From Elusimicrobiaceae bacterium (GTDB taxonomy: Bacteria; Elusimicrobiota; Elusimicrobia; Elusimicrobiales; Elusimicrobiaceae), in NCBI GenBank assembly GCA_017618215.1, contig JAFZUQ010000007.1, positions 62,001-126,000 on the forward strand: a stretch of DNA of 64,000 bases, written 5' to 3'. Positions 26,963 to 35,043 of the stretch are shown here, in pieces. The notes beneath the pieces are model-generated. The model was not told where the DNA came from. It saw only the letters and a list, made by a program, of their open reading frames with translations, and ran no database searches. Position 1 is the stretch's first letter. The number at the start of each line of letters is the position of its first letter. Both the position numbers and the translations under genes were made by a program.

Positions 26963-29008
26963 TTAATTAGTTCCTAAACCTATGTGTTTTAAGAAAGGTT
27001 CATTTGAAATTTTGCGGCCCAAAAAGTTTTGAACAAGTTCTTCTTCATCATAAGAACCGCCGACAGCCAAAATTTCTTTGCGATATTTTTTACCTAGTTC
27101 TTTATTAAACAAACCGTGTTTTTGGAATTCTGAGAAGAAGTCCTGTGCAATAACTTCCGCCCACAAATAACCGTAATAACCGGCATCATAACCGCCCATA
27201 AGATGATCGAAACTTGCTTGAGGGTAGGTGTCTTTTGTCATCGGTGTAAGTTTAATTTTTGCTGCATATTTTTCCCACATTGCCGTCGTATCTGCAGGCT
27301 TTGTTAAGGTGTGGTATTTCATATCAATTTGCGCTAAAAAGTTTTGCCTGATATAGAAATTTGCGGCAGCATGATTTTTTGCGGCAAGCATTTTTTGAAT
27401 GGTAGCGTCGTCTAAACTTTTACCTGTTTTATAATGCTTGGAAATTTGTTTTAATACCGTCGGTTCCCATGCCCAATTTTCTAAAAGTTGAGAAGGAACT
27501 TCCACAAAATCTTGGCTAACTGCGGTGCCTGAAATTGATGAATATTTTGCTTCCGTTAAAACATTGTGTAAGACGTGCCCAAACTCATGGAACAAAGTTT
27601 CAACTTCACCGTGTTTTAAAAGGGAGGGGGTATCTTTCGTCGGCGGATTTAAATTTGCAACAATTGCGGTAAACGGTTTTTGATAAGTGCCGTCTTTTAA
27701 AAGTTTGCCTTCCACCAAGTCAAAACATGCGGCGTGTTTATATTTCCCGTCGCGCGGAAACAAATCCATGTAAATGTAGCCGAGAACTTTTTGTGAATCT
27801 TCGTCTATGACTTCATAACTTTTTACACTTTCATGCCACACGGGAATTTTAACTTCTTTAAATTGTACGCCGAATAAATTACCAAAAATATCAAACATAT
27901 TTTTTATTACAATATCGGTTTGAAAATATTCTTTTATAATTTCCGGGTCGATATTATAATTTAATTTTTTGTGTAAATTTATCCAATAAGCACTTTCCCA
28001 AGGTTGTAAAACTTTTGATTTTACACCTGTTCTTTCTTCTTTTAATTTCAAAAATTCTTTTTGTTCTTTTTTAGCAAGCGGTTTTAATTTCTTTTCTAAA
28101 TCTTTTAAGAAATTATTGACGTTTTTAACATTTTTTGCCATGCGAATATCAAGGCGGTTTTCGGCGTGATTTTTGTAGCCGAGCAACCTTGCGCTTTTGT
28201 ATCTTAACATTAAAGTATCTTCAAAAATTTTTACGTTTTCTTTACCGCCGCGGCGTGAATATTTATATTCCAAAATTTTGCGCGGCTCTTCTTTAACTGC
28301 ATTTAACATAAAGGGGCCATAGTCGGGGTAATCTAAAGTGACGCGGTATTTTCCGTCGACCTTTTCAAGTTTATTTTTAAAGTCTTCCGGCAAACCTTCT
28401 AGTTCTTCTTCGGTAACATCTAAATAATCTTTATAATCCCTGATATTTTTTGAAAAGTTTATTGAGTTTACTGATTTTTGTTTTGCGATTTCTTTAAACT
28501 TTTCCAAATTTTCATCGTCTAAAGCAAGACCTGATTTTTTAAAACCTATCATTGTGTCTTTAAGCATTTTTGCTTCGATTTTAGGAAGTTCGGGTTTTAA
28601 ATCTTCAAGTTCTTTAAATGCTTTATAAATGTCGCGGCGCGTTGCAACTTCCACCATATATGCACTTATAATTTGTGCTTGTTCAAGCGCGGCATTTCTT
28701 AATTCTTCGTCGGTAGAAACATAAGCCAAAAACCCTGCTTGGCCCAAAGCATCACCATAAGTATCAAGGGCTTCTTCATAAGCAAGCAAAGTGTTTTCAA
28801 AAGTTCTTTCACTAGCCGGAATATTTGCAATTTTGTTTAGAGAGTTTTCCAAAGCAACACGTGCTGCCTTTTCTTTAGGGGCAAGTTCGCTTGCCTTATA
28901 ATTAAAATGAAGAAGACCTTTATCGTCGTACATATCAACCTCCGCACCCCTCAAAGCAAGGGGGCATAAAAAAAGTATTGAAAAAATAATTAACCATTTG
29001 TGTAACAT
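26963..29008 (-). CDS. Secreted M3-family zinc metallopeptidase
   Basis: A 681-aa peptidase of the thimet/oligopeptidase A/Dcp family, which cuts short peptides. The zinc site is LFHEFGHVLHNVL (HExxH) near residue 474, and the downstream third ligand Glu is in the SQLLENWAWEP region. The C-terminal AASFDHLMGGYDAGYYGYLWAEV motif is typical of the family. An N-terminal signal peptide (hydrophobic 5-20, then LRGAE) suggests a periplasmic enzyme, so it may act as a dipeptidyl carboxypeptidase in peptide feeding. It is monocistronic, divergent from pdaD. Confidence 0.92.
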   Translation of the reverse strand: MLHKWLIIFSILFLCPLALRGAEVDMYDDKGLLHFNYKASELAPKEKAARVALENSLNKIANIPASERTFENTLLAYEEALDTYGDALGQAGFLAYVSTDEELRNAALEQAQIISAYMVEVATRRDIYKAFKELEDLKPELPKIEAKMLKDTMIGFKKSGLALDDENLEKFKEIAKQKSVNSINFSKNIRDYKDYLDVTEEELEGLPEDFKNKLEKVDGKYRVTLDYPDYGPFMLNAVKEEPRKILEYKYSRRGGKENVKIFEDTLMLRYKSARLLGYKNHAENRLDIRMAKNVKNVNNFLKDLEKKLKPLAKKEQKEFLKLKEERTGVKSKVLQPWESAYWINLHKKLNYNIDPEIIKEYFQTDIVIKNMFDIFGNLFGVQFKEVKIPVWHESVKSYEVIDEDSQKVLGYIYMDLFPRDGKYKHAACFDLVEGKLLKDGTYQKPFTAIVANLNPPTKDTPSLLKHGEVETLFHEFGHVLHNVLTEAKYSSISGTAVSQDFVEVPSQLLENWAWEPTVLKQISKHYKTGKSLDDATIQKMLAAKNHAAANFYIRQNFLAQIDMKYHTLTKPADTTAMWEKYAAKIKLTPMTKDTYPQASFDHLMGGYDAGYYGYLWAEVIAQDFFSEFQKHGLFNKELGKKYRKEILAVGGSYDEEELVQNFLGRKISNEPFLKHIGLGTN

Positions 29009-29013
29009 ATTTG

Positions 29014-29021
29014 TTATAATT
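29014..29021 (+). promoter_or_regulatory. Extended -10 promoter upstream of pdaD
   Basis: TGT+TATAAT with the hexamer at 29016-29021, about 55 bases before pdaD. No good -35 was found. The -10 overlaps the start region of the divergent peptidase transcript. Confidence 0.5.
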
Positions 29022-29076
29022 ATTTTATAAAATAATTGCCCCTTGTGGCTATTTTAATTAAAAAGAGGAAAAGAAA

Positions 29077-29628
29077 ATGTACGAACCGTTTATCCCGAAA
29101 GAGATATTCTTAACAAAAGGTGTAGGTAGACATAAAGAAAAATTAGCAAGCTTTGAGGAAGCCTTGCGTGATGCAAAAATTGCGAAGTTTAATTTGGTAC
29201 CGGTGTCAAGTATTTTCCCGCCGAGATGTAAAGTTGTGTCCATCTCCAAAGGTTTGCAACACTTATCAGCAGGACAAATTTTACACTGCGTTATTAGCCG
29301 CAACACAAGCAATGAAAACAGACGTTTAATTTCTGCTTCAGTCGGTCTTGCAATCCCCAAAGATAGAAATACCCACGGTTATATTTCAGAACACCATAGT
29401 TTTGGTGAAGCCGATCAGAAAGCTGGTGATTACGCCGAAGATTTGGCTGCAATGATGTTATCAACTACTTTAGGTATGGAATTTGATAATGATACTACCT
29501 GGAACCAAAAAGAAGAAATTTGGAAAATGAGCGGTAAAATCGTCAAGACAACCAACATCACACAATCTGCAATTTGCGTTGACGGTTTGTGGACCACAGT
29601 CGTTGCCGCCGCTGTTTTTGTGAGGTAG
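29077..29628 (+). CDS. pdaD: Pyruvoyl-dependent arginine decarboxylase
   Basis: A 183-aa proenzyme that self-cleaves to form a pyruvoyl cofactor and converts arginine to agmatine. The cleavage site is NLVPVSSIFPPRCK, with the Ser pair at residues 44-45; cleavage between them makes the pyruvoyl group. GLAIPKD and the Glu-bearing EEIWKMSGK region complete the fold. The family was first described from archaea and Chlamydiae and occurs scattered in bacteria. speB follows after 12 bases, giving a two-step arginine-to-putrescine route. Confidence 0.93.
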   Translation: MYEPFIPKEIFLTKGVGRHKEKLASFEEALRDAKIAKFNLVPVSSIFPPRCKVVSISKGLQHLSAGQILHCVISRNTSNENRRLISASVGLAIPKDRNTHGYISEHHSFGEADQKAGDYAEDLAAMMLSTTLGMEFDNDTTWNQKEEIWKMSGKIVKTTNITQSAICVDGLWTTVVAAAVFVR

Positions 29629-29640
29629 TTTTTAGTTTTT

Positions 29641-30531
29641 ATGTTAAAACCCAGCAGTAACAACTTTTTAGCATTGGACGGCGAATTTTGCGATATTAAA
29701 ACCGCTAAATTCGCCGTTATTCCTGTTCCGTATGAAAGGACCGTATCTTATTTCGGCGGAACTAAACTTGGCCCTGCGGCAATTTTAGAAGCATCCAGCC
29801 AAGTAGAATTTTTTGACGAAGAAACAAAAACCGAAACTTTCCGTCAAGGCATTGCAACTTTTGAAGAAATAAAATGCGAAGGCACCGAAGAAGAAGTTTT
29901 TGCACGCATTGAAAATTTCGTCAAAAATTATATTAAAACTTATAAACAATTTCCTTTTTATTTAGGGGGGGAACACTCAATTTCACAAGCATTAATTAAC
30001 CCCTATATCGAAAAATACGGTAAAGAACTTTCCATATTGCATTTTGATGCACATGCCGATTTAAGAAAGGAATATTATGGTGATGAACGTTCACACGCTT
30101 GTGCTTTATACCCTGCTTCCCGCAAAGTTCGTGTTGTGCAAGTAGGTATTCGTTCCATCGGACTTGAAGAAAAAGATAATGTAAATTCCGGTAATGTAAA
30201 AACATTTTTGATGCACGAGAATTTGGACCAAAAGAAGTTAATCAAAGATGTTCTTGCAAATTTAACTGACACAGTTTATATGACTATTGACGTCGACGGT
30301 TTTGATCCTTCTGTAATTCCCGGAACAGGCACGCCGCAACCCGGCGGTTTTATGTGGTATGACGCTTTGAATTTATTTAGGGAAGTTATTAAGCATAAAA
30401 AAATCGTCGCTGCGGATATTGTGGAAACCGCACCGATGAAAGATAACCCCATCAGCGAATTTAATGCCGCAAAACTTATCTATCGTTTAATGGGTTATTT
30501 AACTTTAAAAAATGAGGAGAAATTAAAATGA
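29641..30531 (+). CDS. speB: Agmatinase
   Basis: A 296-aa ureohydrolase that converts agmatine to putrescine and urea. Binuclear manganese ligands are visible in YLGGEHSISQ, LHFDAHADLRKEY and TIDVDGFDPSVIPGTGTPQPGG. Immediately downstream of pdaD, which makes its substrate; this context favours agmatinase over arginase or formiminoglutamase. It overlaps the rubrerythrin gene by four bases (ATGA). Confidence 0.95.
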   Translation: MLKPSSNNFLALDGEFCDIKTAKFAVIPVPYERTVSYFGGTKLGPAAILEASSQVEFFDEETKTETFRQGIATFEEIKCEGTEEEVFARIENFVKNYIKTYKQFPFYLGGEHSISQALINPYIEKYGKELSILHFDAHADLRKEYYGDERSHACALYPASRKVRVVQVGIRSIGLEEKDNVNSGNVKTFLMHENLDQKKLIKDVLANLTDTVYMTIDVDGFDPSVIPGTGTPQPGGFMWYDALNLFREVIKHKKIVAADIVETAPMKDNPISEFNAAKLIYRLMGYLTLKNEEKLK

Positions 30532-31103
30532 AATCTTTGAAAGGCACACAAACAGAAAAAAATATTTTGACAGCTTTTGCCGGTGAATCTCAAGCGAGAA
30601 ACCGCTACACTTTCTTTGCAAGCAAAGCAAAAAAAGAAGGTTATGTACAAATCAGTAAATTTTTTGAAGAAACCGCAAATCAAGAAAAAGAACATGCAAA
30701 ACGTTTATTCAAATTTTTAGAAGGCGGTGCAGTTGAAGTTACAGCAGCTTTCCCTGCCGGAATTATCGGTGACACTTTAACAAATTTGGCAGCTTCTGCC
30801 GCCGGTGAAGATGAAGAATGGCAACATATGTATCCTTCTTTTGCAAAAACCGCACGCGAAGAAGGGTTTGAAGAAATTGCCGTTGTTATGGAAAATATTG
30901 CCGTCGCAGAAAAAGAACATTCAAGGCGCTATAAAGCATTTTATGAAAACATCTCCGAAGGTAAAGTTTTCAAAAAAGATCAAACCGTTAAATGGAGATG
31001 CATAAATTGCGGTTTTGTTTATGAAGGTAAAGAAGCACCCCAAAAATGCCCCGCTTGCGCCCATGAACAAAGCTACTTTGAACTTTTGAGTGAGAACTGG
31101 TAA
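30528..31103 (+). CDS. Rubrerythrin
   Basis: A 191-aa peroxide-scavenging protein of anaerobes. The N-terminal ferritin-like domain provides the diiron ligands in AFAGESQARNRY, EETANQEKEHAKR and NIAVAEKEHSRRY. The C-terminal rubredoxin-like domain has CINCG and CPAC pairs (about residues 155-175). Length and domain order are standard. It is translationally coupled to speB (4-base overlap), yet its role fits the oxygen-defence genes that follow. Confidence 0.97.
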   Translation: MKSLKGTQTEKNILTAFAGESQARNRYTFFASKAKKEGYVQISKFFEETANQEKEHAKRLFKFLEGGAVEVTAAFPAGIIGDTLTNLAASAAGEDEEWQHMYPSFAKTAREEGFEEIAVVMENIAVAEKEHSRRYKAFYENISEGKVFKKDQTVKWRCINCGFVYEGKEAPQKCPACAHEQSYFELLSENW

Positions 31104-31130
31104 TATTTACCATGTTGAGGAAATAATTTA

Positions 31131-31162
31131 AACGCGCCTTACCCGCTAAGGCGCGTTTTTTG
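31131..31162 (+). terminator. Strong intrinsic terminator after rubrerythrin
   Basis: AACGCGCCTTA / TAAGGCGCGTT forms an 11-bp perfect stem with a 5-base loop followed by TTTTTTG. Confidence 0.93.
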
Positions 31163-31254
31163 TAAAAAGGAAAAATATGGATATAAATGGAAATTTTAGT
31201 TGTAATTTTTTCGGTAAAATAACAGGAAAAATTATAATAAAAAAAGGGGGAAGC

Positions 31255-31644
31255 ATGGAAATAAACGAAATATATAAATGCGAAGTTTGCGGCAATGTTG
31301 TAGAAGCCGTACAGTTTGCAACGGGGGAAATATCTTGTTGCGGCAAAGAAATGGTAAAACTTGTTCCTAATACCAAAGATGCCGCAACCGAAAAACACGT
31401 ACCCGTCGTAGAAGAAAAAGACGGCGGTTATTTGGTAAAAATAGGTTCAGTTGCACATCCGATGTTAGAAGAGCATTTTATAGAATTTATTGAAGTTATT
31501 TATGATAACAATAAAATCATGCGTGCATATTTAAGGCCCGGTGTTAAACCGGAGGCATGGTTTCCAAAGACCGACGGAAATATCATTGAAGCAAGGGAAT
31601 ATTGTAATTTGCACGGCCTTTGGAGTAATAAAAAAAATGCTTAA
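31255..31644 (+). CDS. Desulfoferrodoxin (superoxide reductase, two-iron type)
   Basis: A 129-aa protein that reduces superoxide to peroxide. The desulforedoxin centre is Cys9, Cys12, Cys28 and Cys29 (YKCEVCG, ISCCG). The catalytic iron ligands lie in EKHVPV, GSVAHPM and REYCNLHG. I chose ATG 31255, preceded by AAGGGGG; an in-frame ATG at 31177 would add 26 unlikely residues upstream of the TATAAT-like element at 31233-31238. The next gene overlaps its stop. With rubrerythrin and rubredoxin nearby it forms a complete NAD(P)H-to-superoxide/peroxide defence chain. Confidence 0.95.
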   Translation: MEINEIYKCEVCGNVVEAVQFATGEISCCGKEMVKLVPNTKDAATEKHVPVVEEKDGGYLVKIGSVAHPMLEEHFIEFIEVIYDNNKIMRAYLRPGVKPEAWFPKTDGNIIEAREYCNLHGLWSNKKNA

Positions 31645-32149
31645 TTTAAAAACTCTTTTTACTTTAAATTATGGGCTTTATATTGTTTCTTCCGTTTCAA
31701 AAAGCGGTAAGATTAACGGTATGATTGCAAATTCTGTTGAGCAAATTACTGCAGAACCTGTACGTCTTGCGGTTACTTTAAATAAAGAAAGTTTAACACA
31801 TGAATATATAAAAGAAACAGGTTTAATTTGTGTTCAGCCTCTGACGGAAAAAGCAAATATGGTATTTATTGGAAATTTCGGTTTTAGAACAGGCCGTAAT
31901 TTCGATAAATTTGCAAAAATTGCCCATAAATTAACTAAAGAGGGTTTACCGATTGTTACTGATAATACTTCGGCTTATTTAATTTTGAAAGTAAATAACA
32001 GTATTGATTTAGATACACACACAATGTTTATCTGCTCATTACTTGATGCTGATATTTTAGATGCAAATTGCCCACCGATGACTTATAGTTTTTATCATCA
32101 GGAATTAAAAGGCAAAACACCGAAAGGTGCAGTAACTTATCAAAAATAA
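31637..32149 (+). CDS. Flavin reductase-like FMN-binding protein
   Basis: A 170-aa protein of the flavin-reductase/flavoredoxin split-barrel family, beginning LFTLNYGLYIVSSVSKSGKINGMIANSVEQITAEP, which is the typical FMN-binding opening (G-x-x-x-x-x-S pattern and N-S-x-x-Q-x-x-x-x-P). I chose the ATG at 31637, overlapping the desulfoferrodoxin stop by 8 bases; a start further upstream would lie inside that gene. It probably feeds electrons to rubredoxin, desulfoferrodoxin or rubrerythrin. The exact partner is inference from order. Confidence 0.88.
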   Translation: MLNLKTLFTLNYGLYIVSSVSKSGKINGMIANSVEQITAEPVRLAVTLNKESLTHEYIKETGLICVQPLTEKANMVFIGNFGFRTGRNFDKFAKIAHKLTKEGLPIVTDNTSAYLILKVNNSIDLDTHTMFICSLLDADILDANCPPMTYSFYHQELKGKTPKGAVTYQK

Positions 32150-32161
32150 AAGGAGAAAAAT

Positions 32162-32320
32162 ATGAAATACGTATGTAATGTTTGCGGTTATGTTTATGAT
32201 GAAGAATTAGGTGATCCGGAACACGGAATTCCGGCCGGAACAGCCTGGAAAGATGTTAAGGAAGATTGGGTTTGTCCGGTTTGCGGAGTTGGTAAAGACC
32301 AATTTAATCCTGAGAATTAA
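32162..32320 (+). CDS. Rubredoxin
   Basis: A 52-aa electron carrier with a single Fe(Cys)4 site. [16 protein letters not shown] supplies the first CxxC pair and [12 protein letters not shown] the second; [11 protein letters not shown] sits between them as in all rubredoxins. AAGGAG lies 7 bases before the ATG. It is the last gene of the desulfoferrodoxin-flavin reductase-rubredoxin group and ends before a strong terminator. Its likely role is donating electrons to superoxide reductase and rubrerythrin. Confidence 0.97.
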   Translation: MKYVCNVCGYVYDEELGDPEHGIPAGTAWKDVKEDWVCPVCGVGKDQFNPEN

Positions 32321-32325
32321 GATTA

Positions 32326-32356
32326 AAAAAGGCCTTCCAAACGGAAGGCCTTTTTA
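32326..32356. terminator. Terminator after rubredoxin
   Basis: AAAAGGCCTTCC type stem (GGCCTTCC / GGAAGGCC) with a 4-base loop, followed by TTTTT. The A-run on the other side lets it serve the convergent GH13 gene too. Confidence 0.92.
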
Positions 32357-32367
32357 TCTAATAAAAT

Positions 32368-33840
32368 CTAAAAATCAAAAGAGTAAATCCTGATTTCAAA
32401 CGGTTTTAAGGTGACAGGGAAACCACCGTCTTGTTTGAAAGCAGATATAGGTAATTCTTTGGTACTGCCGGAAATTTCTTCGGTAAATTTAATTTGTTCC
32501 TTGTTTGTTTTAGGAAATTTATCTGCGTTAATTCTAAAATTTGATTGATTACCACTGTAATTAATGAAAACTAATTTACAACAAGTGCTTTGCCACCAAA
32601 GCCAAGCTAAAACATTTTTATAGCTATTATCATCCATATTGATTGAATTTATTGGTTTTAAGGACCATTGCCCACCATGAAAACAAGGGTGATTTATTAC
32701 TCTTAATAATGTCTCATAAAAAGCAACAACTTTTGAGTTCACTTCCTCTTTTGGAATGTATTGAATAGGATACCTTACCCTTGCACCATAAATTTGATTT
32801 AAGGTAAACAAACGCGCACCTTCAATAGTATAACAGGCAGCAGCGGCTGCAGAAGATCTTTCTACACCAAAAGCTTTTATAGGAGGCTCTTCATCGTGGT
32901 TTGCAATAAAGCGAAGAGAGCGTTTTTGATATAAATGCTCTGCATTTAAATGGCCTTGAATATCTTGCGGTGTAGAAAGCAAAAGGCGGTCATACAAAGT
33001 CTTATCGTAAGTGAAATCAAAACCACTTTCCTGCACTTCCCAATCAAGTCCCCAATAAACTTCGGCAAGAAAAATAAAATAATTATTTTTTTCTTTAATT
33101 TCTTTAATTGCTTTTGGCCAAAATTCTTCTTGTGGGGATCCATTTCCGAGGTACATTTTCCAAGTTTCAGCAAAAACTTTATTAAGCATTAACATGACCA
33201 TATCACAACGCAAACCGTCGCAAATAGTGGAAAGATATTTTAAAATATTGAGCAAAAATTCGCGTGTTTTTGGGTTAAATAAATTTAATTGTGCAGTATC
33301 ACTCCATGAATAAAAATGGGGATCCCTTCCATGTGCAAAATATTTGCCGTCCGGCCCTTTAAAGAACAAACCTTCTTCTTCGGGGCCAATATTTTTTTTG
33401 CTGATAAAATATTCCGAATTAGTTTTTAAGTAAGGGGTATCACAAGACATGTGATTACCGGCGAAGTCCAAAATAAGTTTTACACCCAAGTCATTTAAGC
33501 GTTTCTTAAAAGACAAAAGAGCCACTTCGCCGCCAAAGTCAGGGTTTACTTTATAATCATAAATTGCGTACAATGACGGGCCTATATCTTTAGGATCGAA
33601 ATCAGGTTTAACTTTTGCAAGATAATTTAAAATGTCGGGGTGATTTCTTGCAATTTCCGCACTTTTAGGACTTTGCTGCCAAACGCCCATAAGCCATAAA
33701 GCATCAAAGCCTAAATCTTTAATTTCTTGTAAATAATTTTGGGGAACATCGGCGAGGGTTATTGTTTTATTCAATTCCCGTGATAGTTTTTTTAACCAGA
33801 CTTGAGTATTGATTTCTAGTATATGTGGATTTTTGCGCAT
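32368..33840 (-). CDS. GH13 (alpha-amylase family) glycoside hydrolase
   Basis: A 490-aa TIM-barrel enzyme. Region I is VKLILDFAGNH, region II is GLRCDMVM with the nucleophile Asp near 214, region III is FLAEVYW with the acid/base Glu near 259, and region IV is FIANHDEE with the third Asp near 316. All three catalytic acids are present. There is no signal peptide, so it acts inside the cell, perhaps on glycogen or maltodextrin; glgC at 54.7 kb shows that glycogen synthesis is likely. Subfamily not determined. Confidence 0.9.
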   Translation of the reverse strand: MRKNPHILEINTQVWLKKLSRELNKTITLADVPQNYLQEIKDLGFDALWLMGVWQQSPKSAEIARNHPDILNYLAKVKPDFDPKDIGPSLYAIYDYKVNPDFGGEVALLSFKKRLNDLGVKLILDFAGNHMSCDTPYLKTNSEYFISKKNIGPEEEGLFFKGPDGKYFAHGRDPHFYSWSDTAQLNLFNPKTREFLLNILKYLSTICDGLRCDMVMLMLNKVFAETWKMYLGNGSPQEEFWPKAIKEIKEKNNYFIFLAEVYWGLDWEVQESGFDFTYDKTLYDRLLLSTPQDIQGHLNAEHLYQKRSLRFIANHDEEPPIKAFGVERSSAAAAACYTIEGARLFTLNQIYGARVRYPIQYIPKEEVNSKVVAFYETLLRVINHPCFHGGQWSLKPINSINMDDNSYKNVLAWLWWQSTCCKLVFINYSGNQSNFRINADKFPKTNKEQIKFTEEISGSTKELPISAFKQDGGFPVTLKPFEIRIYSFDF

Positions 33841-33860
33841 ATATTATTTTCCCCAAACAT

Positions 33861-33889
33861 AGTATAACTATTTAAAAGTGAAAATGCAA
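33861..33889 (-). promoter_or_regulatory. Promoter of GH13 gene
   Basis: Minus strand TTGCAT (33884-33889), exactly 17 bases, TATACT (33861-33866). The start would fall about 14 bases before the ATG, with a GGGG ribosome site between. Confidence 0.7.
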
Positions 33890-34078
33890 GTGGGGAAATA
33901 GGGAATCTACAGCTTTTTGTTTTTTGCCAGCAAAGTCTTTTTGGTAAATTTTTTACTTCTAAAGTATCGAGAGTTGCTTCTCTCCCGTTCTTCTGGGTAC
34001 ATGTCGTCAAAGTAAAATTGAAATTTCTTTAAAAATACTTGACAGATATTGCGTATGGTTTGGCTTTATTAAAATTCA

Positions 34079-34107
34079 TTGACATGGAAAAATGTTTTTA
34101 ATATAAT
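34079..34107 (+). promoter_or_regulatory. Consensus sigma70 promoter of membrane-protein pair
   Basis: TTGACA (34079-34084), 17 bases, TATAAT (34102-34107): both hexamers match the consensus perfectly. The ATG of the first membrane protein is 42 bases downstream with TTAGGAG before it. Confidence 0.85.
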
Positions 34108-34149
34108 TTTTGAGTAGTAAGTTTTGATAAGCATTTCTTAGGAGAATTT

Positions 34150-35025
34150 ATGGAAAAATCTTTCGGTGAAATTTTGACAGAATCTTTTACCACTTTTAAA
34201 AAATCTTTTCTTCCCGCTTTGGGAATTCAAGCAGTATTATTGGGAGTGATTATTATTTTTGTAATTTTTGCAGTAATAGTTGCGATGTTAACTGCAGGGA
34301 TAGGAAGTGCAAAAAGTATGCAAAATATACAAAATATATCCGATTTTCTTACAGTAGGAATACCTTTTCTTATTGAATTTGTGTTATTTTTTTGTACAAT
34401 TTTCTTTGTCTCTTATCTTATGCAGTCTTGGGTTATACTAGTTATAAGAAACAATGTATTAGTTAGCAAAAGTTTTTTTAAAGAGAGTTTTTTTGAAACA
34501 GTGAGAAAATTTTTTAAAGTTGTTTTCTTTTTTCTACTTGTCGTAGGGTTTTTAGCATTAGTGGTTGCTGTGATAGCGTTTTTAAGTTATCTATTAGGCT
34601 CAAAATATATTTTACTTTTGCTGTTACTTTTGTTACCCTTGGGTATAATATTGGGACCGTCATTAATGATGGCATTTTACGGTGTTTTGTGCAGAGAAGG
34701 TAAATTTTGGGATATTATTTCCGAGGCTTTTTCTTTAGGTTTTGCAAAATGGGGTAAGATTTTTTGCTATAACTTTTTGTTTTCAGCCAGTTGCATATTT
34801 ATTATGTTTTTAATTGCTTTTGGTATAGGCAATTTTGATGGAACAATGTTTGGGAGATTATTGGGAGCAATTTTTCCAATTTTTCAATTTTGTATGACAT
34901 TATTTATGCAATGTTTCTATACAATATTTTATTTAGATTTAGCTGGCATTAAACCGCAACAAACTGAAAATTTAACTGAAACAAATCAAATAAATCAAAG
35001 CGATCAAGGTCAAATAATGCCATAG
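34150..35025 (+). CDS. Multi-pass membrane protein, unknown (paralogue 1)
   Basis: A 291-aa integral membrane protein with about six hydrophobic segments (near 20-45, 70-95, 118-145, 150-178, 200-225, 235-262). The N-terminus is MEKSFGEILTESFTTFKKSF; a conserved-looking core, GPSLMMAFYGVLCREGKFWD, is shared with the next gene, as is the tail motif LAGIKP. No enzyme motif recognised. The overall pattern recalls the broad group of YciC/DUF975-like membrane proteins, but that is only an impression. It is preceded by a perfect promoter. Confidence 0.75.
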   Translation: MEKSFGEILTESFTTFKKSFLPALGIQAVLLGVIIIFVIFAVIVAMLTAGIGSAKSMQNIQNISDFLTVGIPFLIEFVLFFCTIFFVSYLMQSWVILVIRNNVLVSKSFFKESFFETVRKFFKVVFFFLLVVGFLALVVAVIAFLSYLLGSKYILLLLLLLLPLGIILGPSLMMAFYGVLCREGKFWDIISEAFSLGFAKWGKIFCYNFLFSASCIFIMFLIAFGIGNFDGTMFGRLLGAIFPIFQFCMTLFMQCFYTIFYLDLAGIKPQQTENLTETNQINQSDQGQIMP

Positions 35026-35043
35026 AGTTACTTACGGTATTTA

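Larger units (their letters stand above)
33841..34149. other. 309-bp intergenic region between GH13 gene and membrane protein gene
   Basis: Contains divergent promoters on either side. The middle (about 33900-34030) holds a short minus-strand open frame without a ribosome site and a small GAGAG/CTCTC hairpin. No gene is called there. Confidence 0.6.
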
